Source: an uncultured Flavobacteriaceae bacterium (lineage in GTDB: Bacteria; Bacteroidota; Bacteroidia; Flavobacteriales; Flavobacteriaceae). Taken from it: 64,000 bases of DNA. Shown in pieces: positions 26,426 to 38,363 of this stretch; position 1 is the first letter of the stretch; each line of letters starts with the position of its first letter. A model generated the notes under the pieces. That model did no database searches and was not told where the DNA came from. It saw only the letters and a program-made list of their open reading frames with translations. The stretch lies in NCBI GenBank assembly GCA_943789305.1, contig CALSTP010000001.1, positions 658,178 to 722,177 on the forward strand. The letters are read 5' to 3'. The translations under genes were made by a program, and so were the position numbers.

Positions 26426-28090
26426 ATGTGTGGTATTGTTTGTGCCTTTGAATTGAAACAACCTTCTGAAGAACTCCGTACTCAGGTTTTAAATATGTCT
26501 AAAAACATACGTCATCGGGGACCCGATTGGAGTGGTATATTTTCTAATGATAAAACCGTAATGGCTCATGAACGTCTTGCTATTGTTGATCCTACCTCAG
26601 GGAATCAGCCATTGTTTAGTACCGATGGACGTTATGTTCTTGCTGCAAATGGAGAAATCTACAATCACAAAGATCTTCGTGAACAATTAGAAGGAAAATA
26701 TGAATTTCAAACCGCATCAGATTGCGAAATTATTTTGGCTCTTTACCAAGAAAAAGGACCAAACTTCATAGATGAAATGAATGGTATTTTTGGATTCGCA
26801 TTGTATGATACCCAAAAAGATGAATATTTTGTTTCTCGAGATCACATGGGAATTATTCCTTTGTATATGGGTTGGGATCAAAATGGGACTTTTTATGTTG
26901 CCTCAGAACTTAAGGCACTTGAGGGAGTTTGTACTAAAATTGAGTTGTTCCCTCCAGGTCATTATTTAACTAGTAGTTCAGACGCTCCAATACAATGGTA
27001 TTCTCGGGATTGGATGAATTATGATTCCGTTAAAGAAAATGAGACCAAAATACAAGATCTTCATGATTCATTGGCAGCAGCAGTTCGTCGTCAACTTATG
27101 AGTGATGTGCCCTATGGAGTTTTACTCTCAGGTGGTTTGGACTCATCGGTTACTTCAGCCTTGGCCAAATTGTATGCCTCTAAGAGAATTGAATCAGATG
27201 ATGATCAAGCAGCCTGGTGGCCACAATTGCATTCCTTTGCTGTAGGGCTTGAGGGTTCTCCGGATTTAGAGGCTGCTGCTAAAGTTGCCAAACACATCGA
27301 TACAGTTCATCATGAAGTGAAATTTACGATTCAAGAAGGGTTGGATGCAATTCGAGATGTTGTTTATCACTTAGAAACTTACGACATAACGACTATTCGT
27401 GCTTCAACACCAATGTATCTTATGGCTCGTGCTATCAAAGCTTTAGGAATAAAAATGGTTCTTTCTGGTGAAGGAGCAGATGAATTGTTTGGAGGATATT
27501 TATATTTTCATAAAGCACCTACCGCAAAAGATTTTCATGAGGAAACGGTACGTAAATTAGATAAATTGCATCAATACGATTGTTTGAGAGCAAACAAATC
27601 ATTGGCTTCATGGGGAATCGAAGGCAGAGTACCTTTTTTAGATAAAGAATTCATGGATGTTGCGATGCGCATCAATCCAAAAGACAAAATGATTACCTCC
27701 GACCGCATGGAAAAGTGGGTAATTCGAAAGGCATTTGAGCAATATTTACCAGAAAGTGTAGCTTGGAGACAAAAAGAACAGTTCTCAGACGGTGTAGGTT
27801 ATGATTGGATTGATACTTTGAAAGAAGTTGTTGAAAAGAATGTGTCGGATGAACAAATGCAAAATGCACATTTTAAATTTCCAGTACAAACCCCACAAAA
27901 CAAAGAAGAGTTTTATTATCGATCTATTTTTGAAGAACACTTTCCAAGTGAAACAGCTGCATTAAGCGTTCCATCTGTACCTTCAGTGGCATGTAGTACT
28001 CCAATTGCTTTAGAATGGGATGAGGCGTTTAAAAACATGAATGACCCAAGTGGGAGAGCAGTCGCTAAAGTTCATGATGATGCTTATTAA
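26426..28090 (+). CDS. asnB: Asparagine synthase B (glutamine-hydrolysing)
   Basis: At 554 aa it starts MCGIVCAF, so Cys2 becomes the N-terminal nucleophile of the class II glutaminase domain (about 1-190), with RHRGPDWSG and ANGEIYNH visible. The C-terminal synthetase domain has the PP-loop SGGLDSSVTSALA (about 235-247) and LSGEGADELFGGY (about 350-362). It converts aspartate, glutamine and ATP to asparagine. Length and motifs match bacterial AsnB. Confidence 0.95.
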   Translation: MCGIVCAFELKQPSEELRTQVLNMSKNIRHRGPDWSGIFSNDKTVMAHERLAIVDPTSGNQPLFSTDGRYVLAANGEIYNHKDLREQLEGKYEFQTASDCEIILALYQEKGPNFIDEMNGIFGFALYDTQKDEYFVSRDHMGIIPLYMGWDQNGTFYVASELKALEGVCTKIELFPPGHYLTSSSDAPIQWYSRDWMNYDSVKENETKIQDLHDSLAAAVRRQLMSDVPYGVLLSGGLDSSVTSALAKLYASKRIESDDDQAAWWPQLHSFAVGLEGSPDLEAAAKVAKHIDTVHHEVKFTIQEGLDAIRDVVYHLETYDITTIRASTPMYLMARAIKALGIKMVLSGEGADELFGGYLYFHKAPTAKDFHEETVRKLDKLHQYDCLRANKSLASWGIEGRVPFLDKEFMDVAMRINPKDKMITSDRMEKWVIRKAFEQYLPESVAWRQKEQFSDGVGYDWIDTLKEVVEKNVSDEQMQNAHFKFPVQTPQNKEEFYYRSIFEEHFPSETAALSVPSVPSVACSTPIALEWDEAFKNMNDPSGRAVAKVHDDAY

Positions 28091-28129
28091 AACCCCAGAA
28101 AAATCCTTTCTAAAAATGCTGTTTTTCCC

Positions 28130-28153
28130 CTTTAATTTTTTATTGAATTAAAG
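28130..28153. other. AT-rich hairpin after asnB
   Basis: CTTTAATT and AATTAAAG form an 8-bp stem around an 8-nt loop. It could help end asnB transcription, but there is no clean T-run and the stem is weak. Confidence 0.3.
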
Positions 28154-28231
28154 AATGGTTTTTAGGATAAAATGTTAATAACTTCAAGCCTTTAGCAAAA
28201 GTTTTGATTTTAAAAGCTAAGGCTGTTTTCG

Positions 28232-28239
28232 TATATTTG
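28232..28239 (+). promoter_or_regulatory. -7 promoter element of gyrB
   Basis: TATATTTG matches TAnnTTTG, 40 nt before ATG 28280. The nearest TTTG upstream is about 25 nt away, longer than ideal. Confidence 0.45.
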
Positions 28240-28276
28240 AAAGTATATAAATCTATATGATTTTAAACTAAACTAA

Positions 28277-30220
<1,944 letters not shown>

Positions 30221-30270
30221 TATCTCGTGAGTAAAGAAATTATACTAAAATTTAAACAAAAAAATAAATT

Positions 30271-31203
30271 ATGAAAGTAACCATAGTAGGAGCTGGGAAT
30301 GTAGGTGCATCATGTGCAGAATACATCGCTGTCAAAAGAATAGCTAGCGAGGTAGTGCTGTTGGATATCAAAGAAGGATTCGCAGAAGGCAAGGCTCTTG
30401 ACCTAACCCAAACAGCAACTACTCTAGGATTCAATACTCGAATCACAGGGGTAACCAATGACTATTCCAAAACTTTAAGTAGTGACGTAGTTGTTATTAC
30501 CTCTGGAATACCTAGAAAACCAGGAATGACTCGTGAAGAGTTGATAGGTATAAATGCTGGAATAGTAAAATCAGTTGCAGAAAGTATATTAGAACATTCA
30601 CCTGAAGCAATTATTGTTGTAGTTTCTAACCCAATGGACACTATGACCTATTTAGCCCTTAAAGAAACAGGGCTTCCCAAAAACCGAATCATTGGTATGG
30701 GTGGGGCACTCGATAGTTCAAGGTTCAAAACTTATTTATCAAAAGCTCTCGACAAACCTGCAAATGACATTCAGGGAATGGTTATTGGGGGTCATGGAGA
30801 TACCACAATGATTCCTCTTACACGTTTAGCAAGTTATAATGGTACTCCAGTTAGTCAACATTTATCTTTAGAAGAATTAGATGAAGTGGCAGCAGCAACG
30901 ATGGTTGGAGGTGCCACACTAACCAAGCTTTTAGGGACATCTGCATGGTATGCACCTGGAGCTTCTGTAGCATATCTAGTAGACAGCATAATAAATGATC
31001 AAAAAAGAATGATACCTTGTTCGGTTTATCTTGAAGGTGAATATGGTGAAAGTGATATTTGTATTGGTGTTCCCTGTATTGTGGGAAAAGATGGAGTTGA
31101 AGAAATCTTAGATGTTCACTTGGATGAAAAAGAACAAGAAAAATTCAAAAAAAGTGCCGCAGCTGTTCGTACAATGAACGAAGCTTTATCCAGTAATTTA
31201 TAA
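30271..31203 (+). CDS. mdh: Malate dehydrogenase
   Basis: The 310-residue LDH-like malate dehydrogenase has GAGNVGAS (about 7-14), the substrate-binding loop SGIPRKPGMTREEL (about 80-93, with the malate-specific Arg pattern), VSNPMDTMTYL (about 118-128) and the catalytic IGGHGDTTMIP (about 173-183). It interconverts malate and oxaloacetate in the TCA cycle. A strong terminator follows. It is separated from gyrB by 50 nt and could be transcribed with it. Confidence 0.95.
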   Translation: MKVTIVGAGNVGASCAEYIAVKRIASEVVLLDIKEGFAEGKALDLTQTATTLGFNTRITGVTNDYSKTLSSDVVVITSGIPRKPGMTREELIGINAGIVKSVAESILEHSPEAIIVVVSNPMDTMTYLALKETGLPKNRIIGMGGALDSSRFKTYLSKALDKPANDIQGMVIGGHGDTTMIPLTRLASYNGTPVSQHLSLEELDEVAAATMVGGATLTKLLGTSAWYAPGASVAYLVDSIINDQKRMIPCSVYLEGEYGESDICIGVPCIVGKDGVEEILDVHLDEKEQEKFKKSAAAVRTMNEALSSNL

Positions 31204-31223
31204 AAAACAAGATGAAAATCATC

Positions 31224-31250
31224 AAAAACCGCCGCTCAGGCGGTTTTTTT
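31224..31250 (+). terminator. Rho-independent terminator after mdh
   Basis: AAAAACCGCC pairs with GGCGGTTTTT around a 5-nt loop (GCTCA), followed by more T residues: a textbook intrinsic terminator. Confidence 0.93.
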
Positions 31251-31273
31251 GTGTACAAAACAACCTCATAAAG

Positions 31274-31304
31274 TTGTTAAATCTAGGCTTATATTTTATA
31301 TTTG
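31274..31304 (+). promoter_or_regulatory. Bacteroidota-type promoter of secDF
   Basis: TTG (31274-31276) and TATATTTG (31297-31304) are 20 nt apart, between the mdh terminator and ATG 31336. Confidence 0.65.
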
Positions 31305-31335
31305 CTCGCCTTTAACACGCTTAAAAATCAAACTA

Positions 31336-34272
31336 ATGCAGAATAACGGACTAATAAAAATTTTCGGAATCCTTTTTGGAATTGTAAGCATCTATCAACT
31401 TTCGTTTACTTTCATTTCAAGTAGCCAAGAAGATAAGGCTAAATCCTTCGCCATCACTAGGGTAGCTGAAGATCAACCAGACTATGTTACTCTTAGAGAA
31501 CAAATCGAAACAAACTATTTGGATTCAATAGGGAATTTACCTCTTTATGGATTTACCTCTTACAATGATGCCAAAGGGAAAGAATTGAATAAAGGTCTTG
31601 ACTTGAAAGGAGGAATTAATGTAATTCTTCAAATTTCGGTAAAAGATATTTTAAAAGGATTAACGGATTATTCTAAAAATTCAACCTTCAACAAGGCATT
31701 GGATGATGCTGATCTTCTTCAAAAGAGTACAGATGAACCTTATGTAGAATCTTTTTTTACAGCTTTTGAGGCAATCAAAGGAGATGTTTCATTGGCAAAC
31801 CCTGAAATTTTTGCTAACAGAACATTGAGCGATGTCATAAATTTTGAAATGACTGATGAACAAGTACGTCCGATTGTTCGCCGTAAAATTGATGAATCTA
31901 TTGTTTCAGCTTTCGAAGTATTGAGAAAGCGTATTGATAAATTTGGAGTAACTCAACCAAACATTCAACGTCTTGGTACCTCGGGAAGAATTTTAGTAGA
32001 ACTTCCAGGAGCTCGTGATGTCGAGCGTGTAAAAAACCTATTACAAAGTACTGCCCAATTAGAATTTTGGGAAACATACAAAAACGATCAATTAGTAAAT
32101 TTCTTATACCAAGCAAACAACCTTTTAATTGAAAAAGGTGTCCAAGAAAGCAAAGAACCCACTGAAGCTTCCGCAATTGATGACCTTTTAGCTGATGTAG
32201 AAGCAAAAGACTCTGCTTCTATTGCACAAGGAAATCCAATTTTGGACCTAGTCAAAGGATATGGCTATCAAGGAGGACCTGTTTTAGCTCAATTTGCTAA
32301 AAAGGATAAGAATATTGTTTCGAGTTACCTTGACCTTCCTGAAGTAAGAAGATTATTGCCACAACAATTCCGTTACATAAGATTTGCTTGGGGAAAAGAA
32401 CAAGAGGAGTCTGAGTTGGTTGATCTTTATATTCTAAAGTCCAATAGAGAAAACACCCCCCCAATGAGTGGAGGAGTTATTGTTGACGCATTGCAATCCT
32501 ATGATCAAGTTGGTCAACCTTCTGTATCTATGCAAATGGATTCGAAGGGTGCGCGAGTATGGGAAAATTTAACAGGGAAAGCCTTCAGAGAAGCCAGTAA
32601 TATTGCTATTGTATTGGACGACGTTGTGTATTCTGCCCCTGGGGTTAGCAAAGGAGCAATATCCGGTGGTCGTTCCGAGATATCAGGTAATTTTACACTT
32701 AATGAAGCGATTGATTTAGCCAATGTTCTTAGAGCAGGTAAATTGCCAGCTTCTGCAGATATCATTCAGTCAGAAATTGTTGGACCTTCTCTAGGAAAAG
32801 AAGCTATTCAGAGCGGGATATACTCTTTTGTAATTGCATTATTTATCGTATTACTTTGGATGCTCTTTTATTACGGTTCATCGGGTATTTTCGCCGATGT
32901 AGCTCTGGTATTGAACATCTTACTTATTTTTGGAATTTTAGCAGGATTGGGTGCTGTATTGACCCTTCCTGGAATTGCAGGAATTGTTCTAACCATTGGT
33001 ATTTCAGTTGATGCAAACGTACTTATTTTCGAACGCATACGTGAGGAACTTAAAAAAGGTAAAGGACAACTCAAAGCGGTTGCTGATGGTTTTGATAACG
33101 CACTTTCATCCATTTTAGATGCAAACATAACAACAGGTTTAACAGCATTGATTCTGTTTGTATTTGGAACGGGGCCAATTAAAGGATTCGCAACTACCTT
33201 ATTGATCGGTATCGCAACTTCGTTGTTTACCGCCATTTTTATTACTAGACTATTAATTGATGGTCGTTCGATCAAAGGAAAAATAGTTTCTTTTGCTACC
33301 TCTGCAACTCAAGGATTGTTTCAAAACATGAGCATAACCTTTTTAGAAAAAAGAAAAATAGCTTATGTAATTTCAGGAGTTTTATTAATTTTTAGTGTAA
33401 CATCACTTACTTTTAAAGGATTAAATCAAGGAGTTGATTTTGTTGGAGGAAGATCTTACACTGTTCGTTTCGATAAGATTGTAAATCCAACAGAAATAGA
33501 AAGTGTTCTTGTTGATGCTTTTGGAAGTGTTGAAGCAAAAACATTTGGAGACGATAATCAATTAAAAATAACAACCAAATATAAGGTTGATGAAGAGGGG
33601 ACTGTAATTGATAACGAAATTTACGAAAAACTTTATGCAGGTTTACAAGCTTACCTTCCTCAAGGAATCACTTATGATGAATTTGTAAATGGATCTGACG
33701 TAAAGACAGTAGGGATAATGTCCTCAATTAAAGTTGGACCAACAATTGCGGATGACATCAAGCAAAATTCTTTTCTAGCTGTTTTTGGTTCTTTAATTGT
33801 TGTATTCTTATACATCTTATTGCGTTTCCGTAAATGGCAATTTTCTTTGGGAGCTGTTGCCGCAGTATTCCACGATGTGCTTATTGTTCTGGGGATATTT
33901 TCATTGACTTACTCCATCATGCCCTTTAACATGGAAATCAATCAAGCATTTATTGCTGCGATTTTGACCGTAATTGGATATTCTTTGAACGATACTGTAG
34001 TAGTTTTTGACCGTATTCGAGAATTTACAAATGAGCATTCTAAATGGGAATTGAACACCACGGTTAATTCAGCTTTAAACAGTACATTAAGTAGAACCTT
34101 AAATACTTCATTAACAACTTTATTGGTTTTATTAGCAATCTTTACATTTGGTGGAGAATCAATCCGAGGCTTTATGTTTGCATTGATAATAGGGGTTGTT
34201 GTAGGTACTTATAGTTCTGTATTTATTGCTACACCCGTAATGTTTGATACTCAAAATAAAAACAAAGCCTAG
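31336..34272 (+). CDS. secDF: Protein translocase subunit SecDF (fused)
   Basis: The track ORF extends back to a GTG inside the mdh terminator; the real start is ATG 31336 (MQNNGLIKIFGIL), just downstream of a good promoter, giving 978 aa. The N-terminal SecD half contains KGLDLKGGINVILQ, the P1 domain, and the transmembrane bundle with GISVDANVLIFERIREE. The SecF half contains GVDFVGGRSYTVRF and SLNDTVVVFDRIREF. The fusion uses proton motive force to pull proteins through SecYEG from the periplasmic side. Fused secDF is usual in Bacteroidota. Confidence 0.95.
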   Translation: MQNNGLIKIFGILFGIVSIYQLSFTFISSSQEDKAKSFAITRVAEDQPDYVTLREQIETNYLDSIGNLPLYGFTSYNDAKGKELNKGLDLKGGINVILQISVKDILKGLTDYSKNSTFNKALDDADLLQKSTDEPYVESFFTAFEAIKGDVSLANPEIFANRTLSDVINFEMTDEQVRPIVRRKIDESIVSAFEVLRKRIDKFGVTQPNIQRLGTSGRILVELPGARDVERVKNLLQSTAQLEFWETYKNDQLVNFLYQANNLLIEKGVQESKEPTEASAIDDLLADVEAKDSASIAQGNPILDLVKGYGYQGGPVLAQFAKKDKNIVSSYLDLPEVRRLLPQQFRYIRFAWGKEQEESELVDLYILKSNRENTPPMSGGVIVDALQSYDQVGQPSVSMQMDSKGARVWENLTGKAFREASNIAIVLDDVVYSAPGVSKGAISGGRSEISGNFTLNEAIDLANVLRAGKLPASADIIQSEIVGPSLGKEAIQSGIYSFVIALFIVLLWMLFYYGSSGIFADVALVLNILLIFGILAGLGAVLTLPGIAGIVLTIGISVDANVLIFERIREELKKGKGQLKAVADGFDNALSSILDANITTGLTALILFVFGTGPIKGFATTLLIGIATSLFTAIFITRLLIDGRSIKGKIVSFATSATQGLFQNMSITFLEKRKIAYVISGVLLIFSVTSLTFKGLNQGVDFVGGRSYTVRFDKIVNPTEIESVLVDAFGSVEAKTFGDDNQLKITTKYKVDEEGTVIDNEIYEKLYAGLQAYLPQGITYDEFVNGSDVKTVGIMSSIKVGPTIADDIKQNSFLAVFGSLIVVFLYILLRFRKWQFSLGAVAAVFHDVLIVLGIFSLTYSIMPFNMEINQAFIAAILTVIGYSLNDTVVVFDRIREFTNEHSKWELNTTVNSALNSTLSRTLNTSLTTLLVLLAIFTFGGESIRGFMFALIIGVVVGTYSSVFIATPVMFDTQNKNKA

Positions 34273-34317
34273 GTAGGGGGGGATACAAATCACTTCTACT
34301 TTCTATAAAATATAAAT

Positions 34318-34341
34318 CACGGTGAGAGCCGTGTTTTTTTT
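34318..34341 (+). terminator. Rho-independent terminator after secDF
   Basis: CACGG pairs with CCGTG around a 6-nt loop (TGAGAG), followed by eight T residues. Confidence 0.8.
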
Positions 34342-34445
34342 GGTACTGTAGTTAATTTTATTGAAGTTTATTTCAGGATTAAAAGGCTTTGAGGATTAGA
34401 TTAATAAAAATTACAGCTTAAATATCTTGATGTTTAAAGGCTTAA

Positions 34446-34994
34446 TTATTTGATACCCAATCTTTTTTTGAGTGATCGAATGTGTTCAAGATGATGCATA
34501 CTGTGCCAAGCATAAAGTTTCATAACAATATACAAAGGATACTTTTTTGATCGTTCGGGATGATGGTATTCTTGCTCAAATTGACTTTCAGAAAGTGATT
34601 CGAAAAAAGCTACCCATCTTTGATGAATTCCTTTAAGCATTAAAATACTTGGGGAAACATCTGTGGATAAAGCATCCTCTAATTTTGCCCAATCAGATTC
34701 TGTATAATCTTTGATTTTTGGAGTTGACTCCAAAAATGCATGTTTTGATCTAAGATAAGCGTGTGAATGACTGTCAGCTAAATGGTGAACAACTTGAGCT
34801 ATTGTCCATCCTCCCTCTCGATAGGGTCTTTTTAGTTCACTTTCTTTTAACCCCTCTACTTCTTGTTCAATAAGAGTCGGAAAGTTTTTTAAAACGCTTA
34901 AAACTTCTTTTTTTTCTTTGGATGAAGGTTGATTGGTTGTCCATTCGAATTTTCCAATTGGGTATCGAAGCAAAAAAAGATCATTTGTACTCAT
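34446..34994 (-). CDS. YfiT/DinB-fold metal-dependent transferase (bacillithiol transferase family)
   Basis: At 182 aa it starts with the family-typical LLRYPIGKF. The DinB four-helix bundle follows, with metal-ligand histidines in VVHHLADSH (about 67-75) and HSMHHLEH (about 163-170). YfiT-family members are annotated as putative bacillithiol S-transferases. BshB1 encoded at 55573 makes bacillithiol use plausible in this organism. The start codon directly abuts the lgt stop, so it is the last gene of the folE-cysS-yidD-lgt run. Confidence 0.82.
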   Translation of the reverse strand: MSTNDLFLLRYPIGKFEWTTNQPSSKEKKEVLSVLKNFPTLIEQEVEGLKESELKRPYREGGWTIAQVVHHLADSHSHAYLRSKHAFLESTPKIKDYTESDWAKLEDALSTDVSPSILMLKGIHQRWVAFFESLSESQFEQEYHHPERSKKYPLYIVMKLYAWHSMHHLEHIRSLKKRLGIK

Positions 34995-35843
34995 TTAATT
35001 AGTTTTGGGTTTTTTGAACATAAAAAAGAGACCAAAAAGAATCATCGGAATACTCAGCCACTGTCCTGTGGAAAGAATGGGAAGATAGGTTTCAAAACCA
35101 CCTTGGCTTTCTTTGACGAACTCAACGATAAAGCGAATACCAAAAAGCGAAACAAAAAACAACCCAAATAAATAGCCTTCTTTTTGATTCTTTTTATTGT
35201 TGTAGAGATAACGCAGTAAAAAATAAAGCCCAATATAACCAATTGCTTCATAAAGTTGAGCAGGATGTCTTGGCGCAATTTCTCTTCTATTTATAAATAC
35301 AACCCCAAAATTGTTGCCTGTATAATTCCCAACAATTTCTGAATTAAAGAAATTTCCAATTCGTACAAATGCTGCGCCAATACTTACTGGGATTACCAAT
35401 CGATCTAAAATCCAAAAAAGGGGTTTATAAGTATATTTTTTTTGATACAAATACAAACCAGTGAAAATTCCAATAGAAGCTCCATGACTTGCCAAGCCTC
35501 TAAAACCTGTAAACTCATACCCTTCAATTAACCCGAACAATAAGCTTGTGTTTTCACGTTCTCGAATGGGAAGCAGAATTTCGATCAAATGATTTTGATA
35601 ATATCCCCAACTGTAAAAAAAGACTTCTCCGAGCCGTGCACCCAAAAGGGTTGCAATAACTACATAAAAAAGTAAAGGTTCAATATACTCAACAGATACT
35701 TTTTCTTTCTTGTAAAGATTACTCATTATGTAATAACCTAAAGAAAAAGCGATTACAAACATAAGACTGTAATAGTGGATTCCAAAGCTACCGATTTTAA
35801 AAAGTGTTTCGGAGGGTGCCCATTGTATTTTAGAAAAAAGCAT
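34995..35843 (-). CDS. lgt: Prolipoprotein diacylglyceryl transferase
   Basis: The 282-residue membrane protein has about seven hydrophobic segments and the Lgt signature around RIGNFFNSEIVGN (about 161-173), preceded by GLASHGASIGIF (about 114-125). An AQLYEAIGY segment follows. It moves the diacylglyceryl group from phosphatidylglycerol onto the lipobox Cys of prelipoproteins at the inner membrane. Many lipoproteins in this window would depend on it. It sits between yidD and the YfiT-like gene on the same strand. Confidence 0.95.
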   Translation of the reverse strand: MLFSKIQWAPSETLFKIGSFGIHYYSLMFVIAFSLGYYIMSNLYKKEKVSVEYIEPLLFYVVIATLLGARLGEVFFYSWGYYQNHLIEILLPIRERENTSLLFGLIEGYEFTGFRGLASHGASIGIFTGLYLYQKKYTYKPLFWILDRLVIPVSIGAAFVRIGNFFNSEIVGNYTGNNFGVVFINRREIAPRHPAQLYEAIGYIGLYFLLRYLYNNKKNQKEGYLFGLFFVSLFGIRFIVEFVKESQGGFETYLPILSTGQWLSIPMILFGLFFMFKKPKTN

Positions 35844-35897
35844 ATTTATAATTATTGGTTGATTAAAAGTACTTGATTTTAATTGATTTTCCCAAAC

Positions 35898-36119
35898 TTA
35901 AGGAACAGGATCATACCCTCCCTTAGACCAAGGGTGGCAGCTTAAAATCCTTTTGACTGTGAGGTAAAGTCCTTTGATGGGACCATGTTTTTCGAATGCT
36001 TCAAGTCCATATAGTGAACAACTGGGACTATACCGGCAACTTGCTGGTGTTAAAGGAGAAATTACAGAACGATAAAATTTTATAAGAATGATAAAAGGGA
36101 AAATTAAAATTTTTTTCAT
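35898..36119 (-). CDS. yidD: Membrane protein insertion efficiency factor YidD
   Basis: The track ORF starts inside cysS; the real start is the ATG at 36119 ([18 protein letters not shown]), giving 73 aa. It contains the YidD hallmark [20 protein letters not shown] and ends [10 protein letters not shown]. An amphipathic N-terminal helix and conserved Cys residues are visible. YidD supports insertion of membrane proteins with YidC. It begins 13 nt after the cysS stop and precedes lgt in the same run. Confidence 0.93.
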   Translation of the reverse strand: MKKILIFPFIILIKFYRSVISPLTPASCRYSPSCSLYGLEAFEKHGPIKGLYLTVKRILSCHPWSKGGYDPVP

Positions 36120-36132
36120 GGAGGAACTTAAA

Positions 36133-37602
36133 TTAAATACTAAAACTAGTTCCGTCTTTTTCATCCTTGAGTTGGATACCAAGTCCCGAAAGTTCATCTC
36201 TAATTCTGTCAGATGTTTCAAAATCTTTATTGTCACGAGCAATTTTCCGAAAATCAATAAGCATGTTTACAGTTCCTTCTAAAGCAGTATTTAAGTCTGA
36301 TTTTTTTGATTTTCCAAATGATATTCCCATGATATCTTCTATGAAATTTTTCATTTTCCCAACTAATTTCAATTGATCGGATTTAGAAATGGATGCGGAA
36401 CCATTATTTACTGAATTTATGAAACGAATAGCCTCAAAAAGTTGTGCGATCAACATGGGACTGTTAAAGTCATCGTTCATTGCTTTATAACTTAGCTCCT
36501 CCCATTTAGCTATATCGAATCCTTCGGTTTTAGTTGAAGAAGTTAATTGAGTCAACAATAAGTAACCTTCTTTAAGTTTATTGTAACCTTTTTCTGAAGC
36601 CAAGAGAGCATCTTCACTTAAATCCACAATACTTCTGTAATGTGCTTGTAAAAGAAAAAAGCGGATAACTTCTGGACTAAAGGGCTTTGTGAAAATTGAG
36701 TTTTCTCCTGAAAACATTTCCTCAGGTAAAATATTATTTCCTGTTGATTTAGCCATTTTTTGACCATTCAAAGTCAACATATTTGCATGAAGCCAGTAGT
36801 TGACAGGAGAATGCTCTGTAATACACTCAGCTTGAGCAATCTCACATTCGTGATGTGGGAACTTGAGATCCATTCCTCCGCCATGAATATCAAATTGATT
36901 GCCAAGATATTTTGTACTCATTGCAGTACATTCAAGATGCCATCCTGGGAAACCATCACTCCACGGAGAGGGCCATCTCATGATATGTCTTGGTTCTGAT
37001 TTTTTCCAAAGAGCAAAATCTTGAGGATTTTTTTTATCACTTTGACCGTCAAGTGAGCGGGTATTATGAATAAGGTCTTCAATTTTTCTACCGCTTAATT
37101 TTCCGTAGCTATGTGTTTCGTTATACTTAAGAACATCGAAATAAACAGAACCATTGATTTCATAAGCAAATCCTTTTTTTAGAATCGATTTTATAATTTC
37201 AATTTGTTCAATAATATGTCCTGTAGCAGTAGGTTCAATACTCGGAGGAAGGTTGTTAAATTGAGCTAGAGTTTTGTGAAAATCTACTGTGTACCGTTGA
37301 ACCACTTCCATTGGTTCAATGGCTTCAAGACGTGCTTTTTTTGCAATCCGATCTTCTCCTTCATCTGCGTCATTTTCTAAATGTCCAGCATCTGTTATGT
37401 TTCGTACATATCTAACTTTATATCCGATATGTTTTAGGTAGCGAAAGATCAGGTCAAAGGATATGAAGGTTCTGCAATTTCCTAAATGTACATTACTGTA
37501 AACTGTTGGTCCACAAACATACATGCCTACGTAATTTTTTGTAATTGGAGTAAAAACTTCCTTTTTACCACTTAAGGAATTGTAGACAGTAAGTTGCTGC
37601 AT
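36133..37602 (-). CDS. cysS: Cysteine--tRNA ligase
   Basis: The 489-residue class I aminoacyl-tRNA synthetase has [15 protein letters not shown] (about 30-44, including the HIGH-like HLGN), the zinc-binding region near [12 protein letters not shown] with [10 protein letters not shown], and the KMSKS-like MAKSTGN (about 283-289). The C-terminal helical domain ends with [16 protein letters not shown]. Its ATG overlaps the folE stop by one base (TAATG), so the two are translationally coupled. Confidence 0.96.
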   Translation of the reverse strand: MQQLTVYNSLSGKKEVFTPITKNYVGMYVCGPTVYSNVHLGNCRTFISFDLIFRYLKHIGYKVRYVRNITDAGHLENDADEGEDRIAKKARLEAIEPMEVVQRYTVDFHKTLAQFNNLPPSIEPTATGHIIEQIEIIKSILKKGFAYEINGSVYFDVLKYNETHSYGKLSGRKIEDLIHNTRSLDGQSDKKNPQDFALWKKSEPRHIMRWPSPWSDGFPGWHLECTAMSTKYLGNQFDIHGGGMDLKFPHHECEIAQAECITEHSPVNYWLHANMLTLNGQKMAKSTGNNILPEEMFSGENSIFTKPFSPEVIRFFLLQAHYRSIVDLSEDALLASEKGYNKLKEGYLLLTQLTSSTKTEGFDIAKWEELSYKAMNDDFNSPMLIAQLFEAIRFINSVNNGSASISKSDQLKLVGKMKNFIEDIMGISFGKSKKSDLNTALEGTVNMLIDFRKIARDNKDFETSDRIRDELSGLGIQLKDEKDGTSFSI

Positions 37603-38282
37603 TAGAATTCTGTATCGAGTTTAATGTAATCCAAAAATTCTCGTTTAGTCTCATTATTTTTAAAAGCTCCACCAAATTCAGAAGTAATAGTACTGCTGCT
37701 AATATCTTTAATTCCTCTTGAATTCACACACAAGTGTTTTGCATCAATTACACAAGCAACATCTTCAGTACCTAAAACACTTTTTAGTTCTTTAACAATT
37801 TGAAGAGTAAGACGTTCTTGTACTTGGGGACGCTTTGCGTAATATTGAACAATTCGGTTCATTTTTGATAAACCAACAACTGTACCCTTTGAGATGTACG
37901 CTAAGTGAGCTTTTCCGATAATAGGGAGTAAATGATGCTCGCAGGTTGAATATAAAGTAATATTTTTTTCAACCAAAATCTCACCGTATTTGTAACTATT
38001 ACTAAAAGTAGATGCTTTAGGTTTTTTCTTGGGGTGTAACCCTCCAAAAATTTCATCAACATACATTTTAGCAACTCTGTTTGGTGTACCTTTTAAACTA
38101 TCGTCTGTCAAATCCATACCTAAAATATGAAGGATGTCAGCAACTTTTTCTTCAATTAATTCTATTTTTTCTTGATTACTAAGCTCAAAGGCATCTGGTC
38201 GAACAGGATTATCGGAACTACTTCCCACATGGTCATCACCATATGAATCAACAGCCTCTTCTAAGGAATTTTTTATTTTCAT
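37602..38282 (-). CDS. folE: GTP cyclohydrolase I
   Basis: I start at the ATG at 38282 ([13 protein letters not shown]), giving 226 aa; the upstream track extension has no support. The signature motifs include [15 protein letters not shown] (about 118-132, zinc Cys and His), [22 protein letters not shown] (about 143-164) and CVNSRGIKD (about 192-200). It converts GTP to dihydroneopterin triphosphate, the first step to folate or pterins. folP at 49332 encodes a later step. It heads the folE-cysS-yidD-lgt run. Confidence 0.95.
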   Translation of the reverse strand: MKIKNSLEEAVDSYGDDHVGSSSDNPVRPDAFELSNQEKIELIEEKVADILHILGMDLTDDSLKGTPNRVAKMYVDEIFGGLHPKKKPKASTFSNSYKYGEILVEKNITLYSTCEHHLLPIIGKAHLAYISKGTVVGLSKMNRIVQYYAKRPQVQERLTLQIVKELKSVLGTEDVACVIDAKHLCVNSRGIKDISSSTITSEFGGAFKNNETKREFLDYIKLDTEF

Positions 38283-38363
38283 AGTGTTTTTTAAACTCCA
38301 GCAAAGATAAGCATTTATACTAAATATCATTAATCATACCAGATTTTAGATGCTTGCTTCAAA

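Noticed and set aside
32871-33275. 134-aa minus-strand ORF inside secDF
   Set aside because: Antisense of a strongly conserved SecD region, with no family resemblance and no independent start signals.
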